Shown: positions 45,967-55,100, counted from the stretch's first letter. The stretch: DNA of 64,000 bases from Roseovarius albus (GCF_900172335.1 NZ_FWFX01000001.1:1-64000); one strand, 5' to 3'. Notes: generated from the letters alone by a model not told the origin. Program-made: numbers and translations.

Positions 45967-47058
45967 TCAAAGCAAATGCCCTGACTTGTCGGCCTTGGTT
46001 TTGAGGTAGTTGGTATTGTGGGGGTTCTCGCCGACCTTGAGCGGGACGCGTTCGGTGACCTGCACGCCATTATGTTCCATCATGGCGATTTTTCCGGGGT
46101 TGTTTGTCAGCAAGCGAACGCTTGAGAAACCCATACGTTTGAGGATTTCAGCGCCGATTCGGAAATCGCGTTCATCATCCTCGAAACCCAGGCGGTGATT
46201 AGCCTCGACCGTGTCAAATCCCTGATCCTGCAGAGAGTAGGCGCGCATTTTGTTGGCAAGGCCGATGCCGCGGCCTTCCTGATTTAGGTACAGCAGGACG
46301 CCTGCGCCCTCGGCCCCCATCTGCGCCAGCGCGCCGCGCAGTTGCGGGCCGCAGTCGCATTTCAGAGACCCCATTAGATCGCCGGTGAAACAGGCCGAGT
46401 GCAGGCGCGAGAGGACGGGCTTTTCGCGCGAGGGCGTGCCGATTTCCACGGCATAATGTTCTTCGCCGCCGTCTTCGGGGCGGAAGATGTGCAGACGACC
46501 GGCCTCTGATACCTCGATCGGCAGGCGGGCATTGACCACCGGGTGCAAGGGGCTGGTGTTGACTAGCAGTTCAGAGGTGGCCTCGGCTTGCAATGTTGTC
46601 AGGCAATAGGTTTCGGCGAAGGTGTCAGAGTCTGGCAAAGGCAGGACCACTGCAGCGGGCAGCAGGCGAGCAGATTTGGCCACCTTGAGTGCGAGACGGT
46701 GCAGGTCGGCTGAACCGTCGCGTTCGGAAACAAGCGGACCCTTCATCGGCGTTTTCAGGTCATCGGCGGGATCGGCAATGCCTAGAACCCAGTCGAGCCG
46801 GGCATCGGAGGGCAGCAGAACGCGTGCCAGATCGCCATCATAGGCGCGGGCCTTGAGAGTTTCGGCGCGGCGCGCACTGATTACCACAACCGGTTGACCG
46901 CCAAGGGCGTGCAGGTTGGCAAGACGTTGCGTGTCGAGGGTTTCTGCGGCAAGAACCAGCACGGCATCATCCTTGTTTTGCACCACAATTGGCACCCCCA
47001 TGCGCAGGTCAGCGCGGGCGCGGGCAAGGATTTCTGTCATATCGGGGGCAAAGCTCAT
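45967..47058 (-). CDS. ribA: GTP cyclohydrolase II with degenerate RibB-like N-terminal domain
   Basis: This is a 363-residue protein. The C-terminal 200 residues are a complete GTP cyclohydrolase II: zinc cysteines in CFTGDLMGSLKCDCGPQL, LNQEGRGIGLANKMRAY with the catalytic region, and SVRLLTNNPGKIAMME. The enzyme opens GTP in riboflavin synthesis. The N-terminal 150 residues read GVPIVVQNKDDAVLVLAAETL, which parallels RibB (DHBP synthase) GxPVxVxDDEDRENEGDLVLAAE-type sequence but lacks the D-E-D-R-E-N-E-G-D catalytic acids. It is therefore probably a RibBA-like fusion whose RibB half is dead. Such proteins are frequent in Rhodobacteraceae. It is divergent from the response regulator gene. 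Confidence 0.9.
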   Translation of the reverse strand: MSFAPDMTEILARARADLRMGVPIVVQNKDDAVLVLAAETLDTQRLANLHALGGQPVVVISARRAETLKARAYDGDLARVLLPSDARLDWVLGIADPADDLKTPMKGPLVSERDGSADLHRLALKVAKSARLLPAAVVLPLPDSDTFAETYCLTTLQAEATSELLVNTSPLHPVVNARLPIEVSEAGRLHIFRPEDGGEEHYAVEIGTPSREKPVLSRLHSACFTGDLMGSLKCDCGPQLRGALAQMGAEGAGVLLYLNQEGRGIGLANKMRAYSLQDQGFDTVEANHRLGFEDDERDFRIGAEILKRMGFSSVRLLTNNPGKIAMMEHNGVQVTERVPLKVGENPHNTNYLKTKADKSGHLL

Positions 47059-47220
47059 CCGACAATCGTCCTGTTTTTAGCGGCAAAACCTGACGGTTCG
47101 TGCAACACTGTGTAATAATTGTACCGATCGTTACACGTGGGCGTGAAATCTATGTCACAGACCTTGCTTGATCAATCGGTATGCCACATCTGTGTACAAA
47201 GTAATGCGAGGATGGTCGAT

Positions 47221-47907
47221 ATGGGACAGCTCAAAAAAATCTTACTTGTCGATGATGACGAGGATCTGCGCGAGGCGCTGAGCGAGCAATTGGTGATGAC
47301 CGAAGATTTTGATGTCTTCGAGGCTGGCAATGGCTCAGAGGCGATGGTGAAAGCCAAAGATGCGATTTACGATTTGGTCATTCTGGACGTGGGGCTGCCC
47401 GATACCGATGGGCGCGAGCTGTGCCGTTTGATGCGCAAACAGGGCGTGAAAGCCCCGGTAATGATGCTGACCGGCCATGATGGCGATGCCGATACCATTC
47501 TAGGACTGGATGCCGGCGCCAATGATTATGTGACCAAGCCTTTCAAATTCCCCGTTCTTTTGGCCCGGATCCGCGCGCAGTTGCGCCAGCATGAGCAGTC
47601 GGAAGACGCAGTCTTCCAGCTTGGACCCTATACGTTCAAGCCAGCGATGAAGATGCTGATCACCGAAGATGAACGCAAGATCCGCCTGACCGAAAAAGAA
47701 ACCAACATCCTGAAATTCCTCTACCGCTCAACCGAGGGTGTTGTGGCGCGTGATGTTCTGTTGCACGAGGTTTGGGGCTACAATGCCGGTGTAACCACCC
47801 ACACGCTAGAGACGCATATCTACCGTTTGCGCCAGAAAATCGAGCCCGATCCATCGAACGCACGCCTTTTGGTGACGGAATCTGGTGGATATCGACTGTT
47901 GGCTTGA
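47221..47907 (+). CDS. OmpR-family two-component response regulator
   Basis: This protein has 228 residues from the ATG at 47221, which has GCGAGG nine bases upstream; the frame is open to 47119. The receiver domain has KKILLVDDDEDLREAL with the acidic pocket, phosphoacceptor Asp in LVILDVGLPD, and MMLTGHD, DYVTKPFKF with the conserved Thr and Lys. The winged-helix domain ends VWGYNAGVTTHTLETHIYRLRQKIEPD. It binds DNA when phosphorylated. There is no histidine kinase nearby, so the partner is encoded elsewhere. A strong terminator follows after about 100 bp. Confidence 0.9.
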   Translation: MGQLKKILLVDDDEDLREALSEQLVMTEDFDVFEAGNGSEAMVKAKDAIYDLVILDVGLPDTDGRELCRLMRKQGVKAPVMMLTGHDGDADTILGLDAGANDYVTKPFKFPVLLARIRAQLRQHEQSEDAVFQLGPYTFKPAMKMLITEDERKIRLTEKETNILKFLYRSTEGVVARDVLLHEVWGYNAGVTTHTLETHIYRLRQKIEPDPSNARLLVTESGGYRLLA

Positions 47908-47976
47908 AGCCACACTTATTGGGTCATAAATTCATGACCTTTTACAAAAGCAATTAAAACGTGTACGCTATACTTT

Positions 47977-47992
47977 AGTACAGTTTTGTACT
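47977..47992. promoter_or_regulatory. GTACA-type dyad after the response regulator gene
   Basis: AGTACA-GTTT-TGTACT is a perfect 6-4-6 inverted repeat 20 bp before a terminator. A further GTGTAC lies at 47961-47966. It may be an operator or the start region of a short transcript ending at the terminator at 48011. Confidence 0.35.
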
Positions 47993-48010
47993 TTACCTCC
48001 CTGTTGGACT

Positions 48011-48039
48011 GACCTCGGCAATTTGCCGAGGTCTTTTTT
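48011..48039 (+). terminator. Rho-independent terminator after the response regulator
   Basis: GACCTCGGCA and TGCCGAGGTC form a perfect ten-pair stem around ATT, followed by six T's. It ends the response-regulator transcript. Confidence 0.92.
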
Positions 48040-48146
48040 CTTGTCTGGCCGGTTTTGGCTGGCTATGTCTGCCTTGGGTGCTGCTTCCTCTGGTGTAGGT
48101 CCAGAGCGAAATAAAGGCCCGTCGATACCCAAGACGGAGACCCGAG

Positions 48147-49271
48147 ATGAAAATTGCCCCCTTTGGCGTTGAACAGTGGATGAACAAGTGGGAAACCCGC
48201 TGTGAGATCAACCTGGCCGAAACCTGTGTGACATCGCTGACCATCGAGGAATTGCTAAGGCTCGCAGGCAAGACACAGGAAATGCCGGGCGATCTGGCGC
48301 GGATGAAAATGACCTATGGTGATATTCCGGGGTCAGACGCTTTGCGGGCTGCTGTGGCGGCGCTTTATGCGGATCAGTCGTCTGACAATGTGATGATCAC
48401 TCACGGTACCATCGGGGCGAATGCGCTGATCTATCAGACCTTGGTGAGCCGGGGTGACAAGGTGGTATCAATCACGCCGACCTATCAGCAACATACCTCG
48501 ATCCCTGAAAGCATTGGGGCGGAGCTGCATACCTTGCGTTTGTTGGTTGAGGATGGGTATCTGCCAAATCTGGACCGGCTGGAAGAGCTGGTTGGCACTG
48601 ATACGGTGATCATCACCCTGACCAACCCGAATAACCCAACCGGGGCGGTGATTGATCGTGCCGGGTTGGAGCGGATTGCCGAGATTGCCAAGGCATCGGA
48701 TGCTTGGGTGTTGTGTGATGAGGTCTATCGCGGGACCGAACAGGTGGGCGAGGGGCCGGGTGTGTCGATTGCGGATGTTTATGCCAAGGGGATCAGCACA
48801 GGCTCGACCTCCAAGGCGTTTTCGCTGGCCGGGTTGCGGCTGGGCTGGATTGTTGGGCCTGAGAGCCTGATGCATGATGTGGAAATCCATCGCGACTATA
48901 ACACGATCAGTGTTGGCTTGATTGATGATTACTTTGCCACCATGGCGTTGGAAAACGTGGATGCCATTCTGGAGCGTAGCCGACGGATCACCCGCGAAAA
49001 CCTTGCGATCTTGGATGACTGGGTGCAGGGCGAGCGGTCGATCTCTTACGTCAAACCGGCGGGCGGCACGACGGCGTTGCTACGGTACGCGTTGAACATG
49101 CCATCCTATGAACTGTGTGAGGCGGTGATCCGCGATACCGGTGTGATGCTGACACCCGGGTCGGTCATGGGCATGGAAGGGACGCTGCGCATCGGTTTTG
49201 CCAATGAAACACAGGCGTTGAAAGACGGCCTTCCGCGCCTAAGCGAATGGTTTTCAAAACAAAGCGCATGA
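48147..49271 (+). CDS. Class I/II PLP-dependent aminotransferase
   Basis: This is a 374-residue fold-type I PLP enzyme. TYGDIPGSDALRAAVAALY is the early family block, ITHGTIGANALIYQTLV the cofactor-phosphate region, and LTNPNNPTGAVI the substrate Asn block. CDEVYRG holds the cofactor-pyridine Asp and Tyr. STGSTSKAFSLAGLRLGWIVG holds the Schiff-base lysine. It resembles the aspartate aminotransferase/capreomycidine-synthase-like branch. The substrate cannot be named from sequence. It stands alone between the response regulator and xth. Confidence 0.88.
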   Translation: MKIAPFGVEQWMNKWETRCEINLAETCVTSLTIEELLRLAGKTQEMPGDLARMKMTYGDIPGSDALRAAVAALYADQSSDNVMITHGTIGANALIYQTLVSRGDKVVSITPTYQQHTSIPESIGAELHTLRLLVEDGYLPNLDRLEELVGTDTVIITLTNPNNPTGAVIDRAGLERIAEIAKASDAWVLCDEVYRGTEQVGEGPGVSIADVYAKGISTGSTSKAFSLAGLRLGWIVGPESLMHDVEIHRDYNTISVGLIDDYFATMALENVDAILERSRRITRENLAILDDWVQGERSISYVKPAGGTTALLRYALNMPSYELCEAVIRDTGVMLTPGSVMGMEGTLRIGFANETQALKDGLPRLSEWFSKQSA

Positions 49272-49337
49272 TCTGCTGGCACCCCGGGTGAAGGGCGGCT
49301 AACCTGCGGCGAATCTCATGCCGTCAGGAGCATCGCC

Positions 49338-50126
49338 ATGGCCTTCACCCTCGCCACTTGGAACATCAACTCGGTCCGTTTGCGCGAGCCGATTGTCTGC
49401 AAGCTGCTGGAGGAGGAAGGCCCGGATATCCTGTGTCTGCAGGAATGCAAAAGCCCGGTGGAAAAGATCCCGACCGAGGCGTTTGCGGCGCTGGGATACA
49501 CCCACATGGTTGCGCGCGGGCAGAAGGGGTATAACGGTGTGGCAATCCTGTCGAAACTGCCGATTGAGGATGTGGGGGACAAGGATTTTGCCGATTTGGG
49601 GCATGCGCGGCACGTGGCGGGGCGGCTGGACAATGGTGTGGTGATCCACAATTTCTACGTGCCTGCAGGCGGTGATGTGCCGGACCGCGAAAAGAACGAA
49701 AAGTTCGGCCAAAAGCTGGATTACCTGAGCGATATGCGGGATTGGTTCCATGCAGAAAAACCTGAAAAATCCATTCTGGTGGGCGATCTGAACATTGCCC
49801 CGCGTGAGGACGACGTCTGGGACCACAAAAAACTGCTGAAGATTGTCAGCCACACGCCGGTTGAAGTGGAGAGCTTCAACAGCGTGATGGAAGCAGGCGG
49901 CTGGGCGGATGTGACCCGCAACGATATCCCCGAAGGGCTTCTGTATAGCTGGTGGTCATACCGTGCCCGCGATTGGGATGCTGCCGACAAAGGCCGCCGG
50001 CTGGATCACGTCTGGGCCACAGGTGACATTGCCAATGCTGGGCATTCTAGTCGCGTCTTGCGGGATGCTCGAGGTTGGGAAAAGCCCAGCGATCATGCAC
50101 CTGTCTTCGCAAGTTTTGACTTGTAA
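49338..50126 (+). CDS. xth: Exodeoxyribonuclease III
   Basis: This is a 262-residue enzyme of the exonuclease III/AP endonuclease (EEP) family. It starts MAFTLATWNINSVRLREP; LCLQECK holds the metal-binding Glu, GYNGVAILSKLP and VGDLNIAPREDDVWDH follow, and the final catalytic block is SDHAPVFAS. It cleaves DNA at abasic sites and removes 3' blocks in base excision repair. The start and length match family norms. It is a single gene before the FAD-oxidase operon. Confidence 0.95.
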   Translation: MAFTLATWNINSVRLREPIVCKLLEEEGPDILCLQECKSPVEKIPTEAFAALGYTHMVARGQKGYNGVAILSKLPIEDVGDKDFADLGHARHVAGRLDNGVVIHNFYVPAGGDVPDREKNEKFGQKLDYLSDMRDWFHAEKPEKSILVGDLNIAPREDDVWDHKKLLKIVSHTPVEVESFNSVMEAGGWADVTRNDIPEGLLYSWWSYRARDWDAADKGRRLDHVWATGDIANAGHSSRVLRDARGWEKPSDHAPVFASFDL

Positions 50127-50218
50127 TTCAGTCTCTTAAATTCACAGGTCAGGATTTCCTTACCTAAAAAACTCCGCTACCTTCACCAAAATGTTATGAG
50201 GGGGCGGAGGTTTTGGAA

Positions 50219-51706
50219 ATGAAAACATTTACAAGACGCGCAGCCTTGATTGGCGGTGGGGCCGTGTTGGGCGGATGGGCCGTGAGACGGTTTTCGGCCT
50301 CCAATCCTGTTTTGGATGGCACCCAGAGCATTGCGTCAAAGGGAAACGCCCAAACGCTCAATGACGCCAGCGGGCTGAGCGAGACGCCGATTTTTCGCCA
50401 CTCGATCCTGCGTGAGGACCCGAATGAGACGTTGATTGCATCTTTGCGATCCGAGCTTAAAGAGGCGCGTTCTGAGGGCAGGCCGGTCAATGTTGGTGCC
50501 GCGCGGCATTCCATGGGAGGGCAGGCCATTCCACGCGATGGGCATGCGGTAACCTTTGACAATGGCTGGATCGCGCCGGACACTAGCAATGGCGTGATGC
50601 AGGTCCATGCCGGGGCGCGCTGGTCACGGGTGATTGCGGCGCTGGATCCGCTGGGCTTTGGCCCCAAGGTGATGCAATCGAACAATGACTTTGGCGTGGC
50701 CGCGACATTCTGTGTAAACGCGCATGGCTGGCCGGTGAAACAGGGACCGATGGGGGCAACGGTACGGTCGTTTGAGATGGTGCTACCGGATGGGGAGCTG
50801 GTCACGTGTTCGCGGGATATAAACGCGGATCTTTTTGGGATGACGATGGGCGGCTATGGCCTGACCGGGGCGATCACCCGGATGGAAGTGGAGGTTGAGC
50901 CGAATAGGCGATTGGAACCTTCCTATGAGGAGATGCCTGCGCAAAGGTTTGGAGATCGGTTTCTGGAAGCGCTGGCAGATGAAAGTGTGAACATGGCCTA
51001 TGGTCGCTTAAACGTTGATCGGGCTGGGTTCTTTGAGCAAGCGCTGATGATCACCTATCGCCCGACGGAGGATCAATCGGATCTGCCGCCGGCCAGCGGG
51101 TCGGGCATGGTGTCGGAACTGGCCAGCCATGTGTACCGGGCGCAGTTGGGCAATGAGCGGATGAAACGTCTGCGGTGGTGGACGGAAACGGATCTGGCGC
51201 CAACAGTTACCAGCGGGATTGCCACACGCAACAGTCTGATCAACGAACCGGTGGTCACACTGGATGATCGGGATCCAAGCCGTACCGACATTCTGCATGA
51301 GTATTTCGTGAGCCCCGAGCACTTTGGCGAGTTTGTCACCATCTGTCAGGAGGTGATCCCGGCGTCGTACCAGGAGTTTTTGAACGTGACCTTGCGGTTC
51401 ATTGACCAAGACCCGGACAGCTGGCTGGCCTATGCGCCGGTGCCCCGGATTGCCGCGGTGATGTCGTTCAGCCAGGAAATGACCGAACGGGCCGAGGCGG
51501 ATATGGCGCGGATGACGCGGGAGCTGATTGAGCGGATCACAGATATCGGCGGAACATATTATCTGCCCTATCGCCCACACGCGACGCAGGCACAGTTTCT
51601 GCGGGCATATCCACGGGTGAATGACTTTGTATCGTCAAAAAGACAACGCGATCCTGACCTGATTTTCCGCAATGTGTTTTGGGATAACTTTATGAGTGCG
51701 CTATGA
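50219..51706 (+). CDS. Tat-exported FAD-dependent oxidase (PCMH/ALO type)
   Basis: This protein has 495 residues from the ATG at 50219, which follows GGAGG by eight bases; an in-frame TTG at 50213 is less likely. A twin-arginine-like signal opens the protein (MKTFTRRAALIGGGAVLGG), suggesting export as a folded flavoprotein. The FAD-binding PCMH domain has NVGAARHSMGGQAIP, in which the His could be the covalent flavin site as in aldonolactone oxidases, then FGVAATFCVNAHGWPV. The C-terminal part ends RDPDLIFRNVFWDNF, like the sugar-1,4-lactone oxidase domain. The substrate is unknown. Its stop overlaps the next ATG, beginning a coupled operon. Confidence 0.87.
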   Translation: MKTFTRRAALIGGGAVLGGWAVRRFSASNPVLDGTQSIASKGNAQTLNDASGLSETPIFRHSILREDPNETLIASLRSELKEARSEGRPVNVGAARHSMGGQAIPRDGHAVTFDNGWIAPDTSNGVMQVHAGARWSRVIAALDPLGFGPKVMQSNNDFGVAATFCVNAHGWPVKQGPMGATVRSFEMVLPDGELVTCSRDINADLFGMTMGGYGLTGAITRMEVEVEPNRRLEPSYEEMPAQRFGDRFLEALADESVNMAYGRLNVDRAGFFEQALMITYRPTEDQSDLPPASGSGMVSELASHVYRAQLGNERMKRLRWWTETDLAPTVTSGIATRNSLINEPVVTLDDRDPSRTDILHEYFVSPEHFGEFVTICQEVIPASYQEFLNVTLRFIDQDPDSWLAYAPVPRIAAVMSFSQEMTERAEADMARMTRELIERITDIGGTYYLPYRPHATQAQFLRAYPRVNDFVSSKRQRDPDLIFRNVFWDNFMSAL

Positions 51707-52107
51707 GTATTTTACGCAAAATCACATTTGGCTATTTCGTTGCGCTGCTGATCGCGGCCTCTTTGAACTATATTCCCGGCCTGACCGATGATCAGGGGCT
51801 GGCATTCGGGATTTTTGCGCTGGACCCCTATGATGACGCGCTGCATGTGGCCTCGGCGCTTTGGGCGTTGAGTGCGGTGGTCATGGGTGCACGCGCATGC
51901 ACGCTGTTTCTCATGATCTTTGGAGCGCTTTATCTGGGCGACGGGATCTTTGGGATCTTTACCGGATATGGCTATCTGGATCTGGGGATTTTCACCAATC
52001 CGTCGGCGGGCATGTCGTTCACCTTGGCCAGGTTTCTGGCCAACCTGCCGCATATCGCCATGGGGGCCTTTGCGCTCTGGTCAGGCTTGCGTTGGGGACA
52101 AAAGTGA
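51703..52107 (+). CDS. Small polytopic membrane protein of the FAD-oxidase operon
   Basis: This is a 134-residue protein with four predicted helices: FGYFVALLIAASLNYIP, ALHVASALWALSAVVMG, TLFLMIFGALYLGDGIFGIF and TLARFLANLPHIAMGAFALW. Conserved-looking charged positions sit in the helices (DD at 47-48, ARF near 108). I do not recognise the family. The start overlaps the FAD-oxidase stop by four bases, and the stop shares a base with the next start, so it is translationally coupled to both. Confidence 0.8.
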   Translation: MSILRKITFGYFVALLIAASLNYIPGLTDDQGLAFGIFALDPYDDALHVASALWALSAVVMGARACTLFLMIFGALYLGDGIFGIFTGYGYLDLGIFTNPSAGMSFTLARFLANLPHIAMGAFALWSGLRWGQK

Positions 52108-53159
52108 TGCGCTGGCTGTGGAAGTGGCTCAAGCGTATCGTGCTGGTGGTGGCGCTGGTGGTGGTCGGTCTGGCGTTGCCAGTGGGGTATAACGAGCTAG
52201 CCTGCGTCCGTAAGCCGGTTGAGAGCGAATACGCCGCTATACTGCCGCCGGATCAGCACCGCGCGGAATCGCGCACATTGTTGACGTATCCGGAATGGCA
52301 CATCGTGCATGCCTATGATGATTACGCCAAGGTGATCGAAACCGGTGATCCGCATGAGTTTGGATACTGGCAAGCGGTCCGGGGGTTTTGGTCATCGCTG
52401 TGTGAGCTGTCCTATGCCTCGGCCGATCATGGCGGGTTTCCGGGGGAGACCAAGCAGATGGTCTATGTCATCGGGGTGAGCTTTACGGCGGAGTTGCTGG
52501 CCAAGGCGGCTTATGAGGAAACACTGGGCCGGGTTACGACGTGGTTGCGAGGGGAGGAGCGCGCGCCACTGGATAACCTTTCGGCGCTGCAATCGGCGGA
52601 TTATGCGAATTTCCTGCAGCAGGTGCCGTGGTACAAATGGGATTTTCGCGCGGATGCTGCGGCATTGAAGGAGAATGCCTCGGGTGCCTCGCGTGATACC
52701 GAGCGGCGTCTTGCACTGGGATTGGAGTACAAGGCCAAGGCGGCGTATGCTGGGGTGATTGAACAGGCGGTGTCGGCTGTAGGGGCGGATGAGTTGCGCC
52801 TGAGGATGATTGTGAGCGGTTTGCCTGATGAAGTGCTGACCGCAATGGAGGGCGTTAAGGTCGTAGCCCAGCATGCGCAGGGGACAGAGATCGAAACCCC
52901 GCGCTACCGCGAACTGACGTATATACTCAAACAGATGGCAGATGAGGGCGTTGAGTTCGTCGAGATCGCGGGCAATGATGATATCATGTTCACCGCGATC
53001 TCGGCGCAGGCCGAGGTAGCGGGGGCGATCCACAGTTTTGCGCGGCAGGGATATGGCGACCACCGGCATCTGATCATGGTGAGGGTGGGGGATCTGGCAA
53101 GCACTCTGCGTGAGATGGATCAGGGCGTTCTGTGGTTGGAGCACATCCATGACTATTAA
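52107..53159 (+). CDS. Membrane-anchored protein of unknown family in the FAD-oxidase operon
   Basis: This protein has 350 residues from the ATG at 52107, which shares a base with the previous stop. One N-terminal membrane helix (LKRIVLVVALVVVGLALPVGY) leads to a large periplasmic region. Notable features are TYPEWHIVHAYDDYAKVIE, GYWQAVRGFWSSLCELSY and GFPGETKQMVYVIGVSFTAELL. These are rich in Trp, Tyr and Glu, with His in the YPEWHIVH stretch that could bind a metal or a cofactor. A long alpha-helical middle follows. I recognise no domain. It overlaps the next gene by 11 bp. Confidence 0.78.
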   Translation: MRWLWKWLKRIVLVVALVVVGLALPVGYNELACVRKPVESEYAAILPPDQHRAESRTLLTYPEWHIVHAYDDYAKVIETGDPHEFGYWQAVRGFWSSLCELSYASADHGGFPGETKQMVYVIGVSFTAELLAKAAYEETLGRVTTWLRGEERAPLDNLSALQSADYANFLQQVPWYKWDFRADAAALKENASGASRDTERRLALGLEYKAKAAYAGVIEQAVSAVGADELRLRMIVSGLPDEVLTAMEGVKVVAQHAQGTEIETPRYRELTYILKQMADEGVEFVEIAGNDDIMFTAISAQAEVAGAIHSFARQGYGDHRHLIMVRVGDLASTLREMDQGVLWLEHIHDY

Positions 53160-53442
53160 GCATTGGCTGGGCACGCTGTTGGCTGTGTTTGTGGGCTGGG
53201 TGGCGGTGCTGGCGTCGGTGGCATTGTTCACCGATGCCGCGCCCGGGGCGATTGTACTGTTTCCAGCGGATGATTTTACAGCGCAACTGCCCGAAAATGC
53301 GGCCGTGGTTGGGGGCGGGGCGGTCTGGCTGGCTATCCGGGGCGATGGGCCGGATCTGGGCAAGTCGCTCTACCGTGCCGGGGGGCGCTTGGTCTTGCCT
53401 GCGGGTCTGCCAGGGTGTTTGCCACTGCCTTCTGCGAACTGA
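53149..53442 (+). CDS. Small membrane protein ending the FAD-oxidase operon
   Basis: This protein has 97 residues from the ATG at 53149, inside the end of the previous gene. One N-terminal helix (WLGTLLAVFVGWVAVLASVALF) is followed by a periplasmic domain of about 70 residues with DAAPGAIVLFPADDF, GGGAVWLAIRGDG and a Pro-rich tail with one Cys. No family is recognised. The overlap makes translation coupled to the upstream gene. The next gene starts 75 bp later with its own SD. Confidence 0.72.
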   Translation: MTIKHWLGTLLAVFVGWVAVLASVALFTDAAPGAIVLFPADDFTAQLPENAAVVGGGAVWLAIRGDGPDLGKSLYRAGGRLVLPAGLPGCLPLPSAN

Positions 53443-53516
53443 GGCCTTGCAACCAAGGGCGTGCTGCGCCATGTAACATTCAACATTTAGAGACATGAAT
53501 GGCAGGAGTGCGCACC

Positions 53517-54428
53517 ATGCTTGAACTTGGCGGACAAACCCCACCAGAAACCGATCTGATCAAGGATGTATCCGAGGCGGATTTCATGGCCGAGGTGATC
53601 GAAGCCTCGCAAACCGTTCCGGTGATTGTTGATTTCTGGGCGCCGTGGTGTGGCCCATGCAAAACTTTGATCCCGGCAATTGAAGCTGCGGTGACCAAGG
53701 CTAAGGGCGCGGTCAAGCTGGCCAAAGTCAACGTTGATGAGGCACAGATGATTGCGGGCCAGTTGCGTGTGCAGTCGGTGCCGACGGTCTATGCATTTTG
53801 GCAGGGCCAACCGATTGACGGTTTTCAGGGCGCGCTTCCACCGTCAGAGCTGGACGCTTTTATCGCGCGGGTAATCACCGCGGCCGGCGGCGATACCTCT
53901 GGCGGATTGGACGAGGCGATTGCTGCGGCCGAAGAGATGCTGGAAGAGGGGTCCGTGGCTGATGCGGCGCAAACCTTTGCCGCCATTCTGGAAGAAGACC
54001 CCCAAAATGCTGCCGCCTATGGCGGGATGGTCCGGTCCTACATTGCATTGGACGATTTGGAGCAGGCCGAGGCGATTTTGAACGGCGCACCCGCCGAGAT
54101 CTCGAACGCACCCGAGCTGGAAGCGGCGCATGCGCAACTGGAGTTGGCTAAGCAGGCGGCGGATGCTGGCCCGGTTGGTGAACTGCAGGCGGCAGTAGAC
54201 GCCACCCCTGATGATCATCAGGCGCGGTTTGATCTGGCGCAGGCCTTGCATGCGTCTGGTCAGACGCAAGAGGCGGTTGATCAGTTGCTGGAATTATTCC
54301 GCCGCGATCGCGAGTGGAATGATGATGCGGCACGGCAGCAACTTTTCACGCTGTTTGATGCGCTCAAGCCGAACGACCCGATTGTGCTGAATGGCCGTCG
54401 CAAGCTGAGCTCAATGATATTTGCCTGA
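53517..54428 (+). CDS. Thioredoxin-TPR protein (CnoX/YbbN type)
   Basis: This protein has 303 residues from the ATG at 53517, which follows GCAGGAG by about eight bases; an in-frame ATG at 53499 has no SD. A thioredoxin domain comes first (DVSEADFMAEVIEAS, VDFWAPWCGPCKTLIP with C45-G-P-C48, and SVPTVYAFWQGQ). Then come four helical TPR-like repeats over residues 130-290. CnoX couples disulfide or redox protection of client proteins to chaperones such as GroEL. In E. coli the CxxC is SxxC, whereas here the pair is intact, so it probably has real oxidoreductase activity. Confidence 0.9.
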   Translation: MLELGGQTPPETDLIKDVSEADFMAEVIEASQTVPVIVDFWAPWCGPCKTLIPAIEAAVTKAKGAVKLAKVNVDEAQMIAGQLRVQSVPTVYAFWQGQPIDGFQGALPPSELDAFIARVITAAGGDTSGGLDEAIAAAEEMLEEGSVADAAQTFAAILEEDPQNAAAYGGMVRSYIALDDLEQAEAILNGAPAEISNAPELEAAHAQLELAKQAADAGPVGELQAAVDATPDDHQARFDLAQALHASGQTQEAVDQLLELFRRDREWNDDAARQQLFTLFDALKPNDPIVLNGRRKLSSMIFA

Positions 54429-54455
54429 TCACAAAAACAGTTTAGATTAGCATTT

Positions 54456-55100
54456 ATGTTTCATCAGGCTGACCTGCCCGACGTTGTTCCGCTCTTCCCT
54501 TTACCGGGGGCGCTGCTGCTGCCGCGCTCACGTCTGCCGCTGCATCTGTTTGAGCCGCGGTATCTGGCGATGCTGGATGACACGCTGAAGATCCCCGGGC
54601 GATTGATTGGAATGATCCAGCCCAACGAAGTACCTGGACGCAGTGGCACAGGATTGCATTGTATTGGCTGTGCCGGGCGGGTGACGCAGTTTTCGGAAAC
54701 TGAAGATGGGCGTTACATGATCACCCTTTCGGGGATTTCGCGGTTTCGGATCGAAAAGGAAGTTGAAGGCTTCACACCCTATCGCCGCGCGAAAGTATCT
54801 TGGGGCGGGTTTGAACGTGACCTGGGGCCGCAGGATGCGGACACACAGTTTAATCGCGGGGCCTTCATGGACCTGCTGGCGCGGTATTTCGATGCGAGGG
54901 AACTGCAGACCGATTGGGAGACGCTCAAGGATGCAGATGACGAATTGCTGATCAATTCTTTGTCGATGCTGCTGGGCTTCGAGCCTGAGGACAAACAGGC
55001 CTTGTTGGAGGCTCCGTCGTTGAGTACCCGACGCGAAACTTTGGTGACACTGATAGAATACGCCCTGCGCAGCGGTGGCGAAACGGAGATCATGCAATGA
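54456..55100 (+). CDS. LON N-terminal-domain protein
   Basis: This is a 214-residue protein consisting of the Lon protease N-terminal domain only, with no ATPase or peptidase. [31 protein letters not shown] starts the domain, and [19 protein letters not shown] and [13 protein letters not shown] are the later blocks. Single-domain relatives are common in alphaproteobacteria beside a Trm112-like gene and thioredoxin genes, and may act as substrate adaptors. The function is unproven. Its stop overlaps the next start (ATGA). Confidence 0.9.
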   Translation: MFHQADLPDVVPLFPLPGALLLPRSRLPLHLFEPRYLAMLDDTLKIPGRLIGMIQPNEVPGRSGTGLHCIGCAGRVTQFSETEDGRYMITLSGISRFRIEKEVEGFTPYRRAKVSWGGFERDLGPQDADTQFNRGAFMDLLARYFDARELQTDWETLKDADDELLINSLSMLLGFEPEDKQALLEAPSLSTRRETLVTLIEYALRSGGETEIMQ

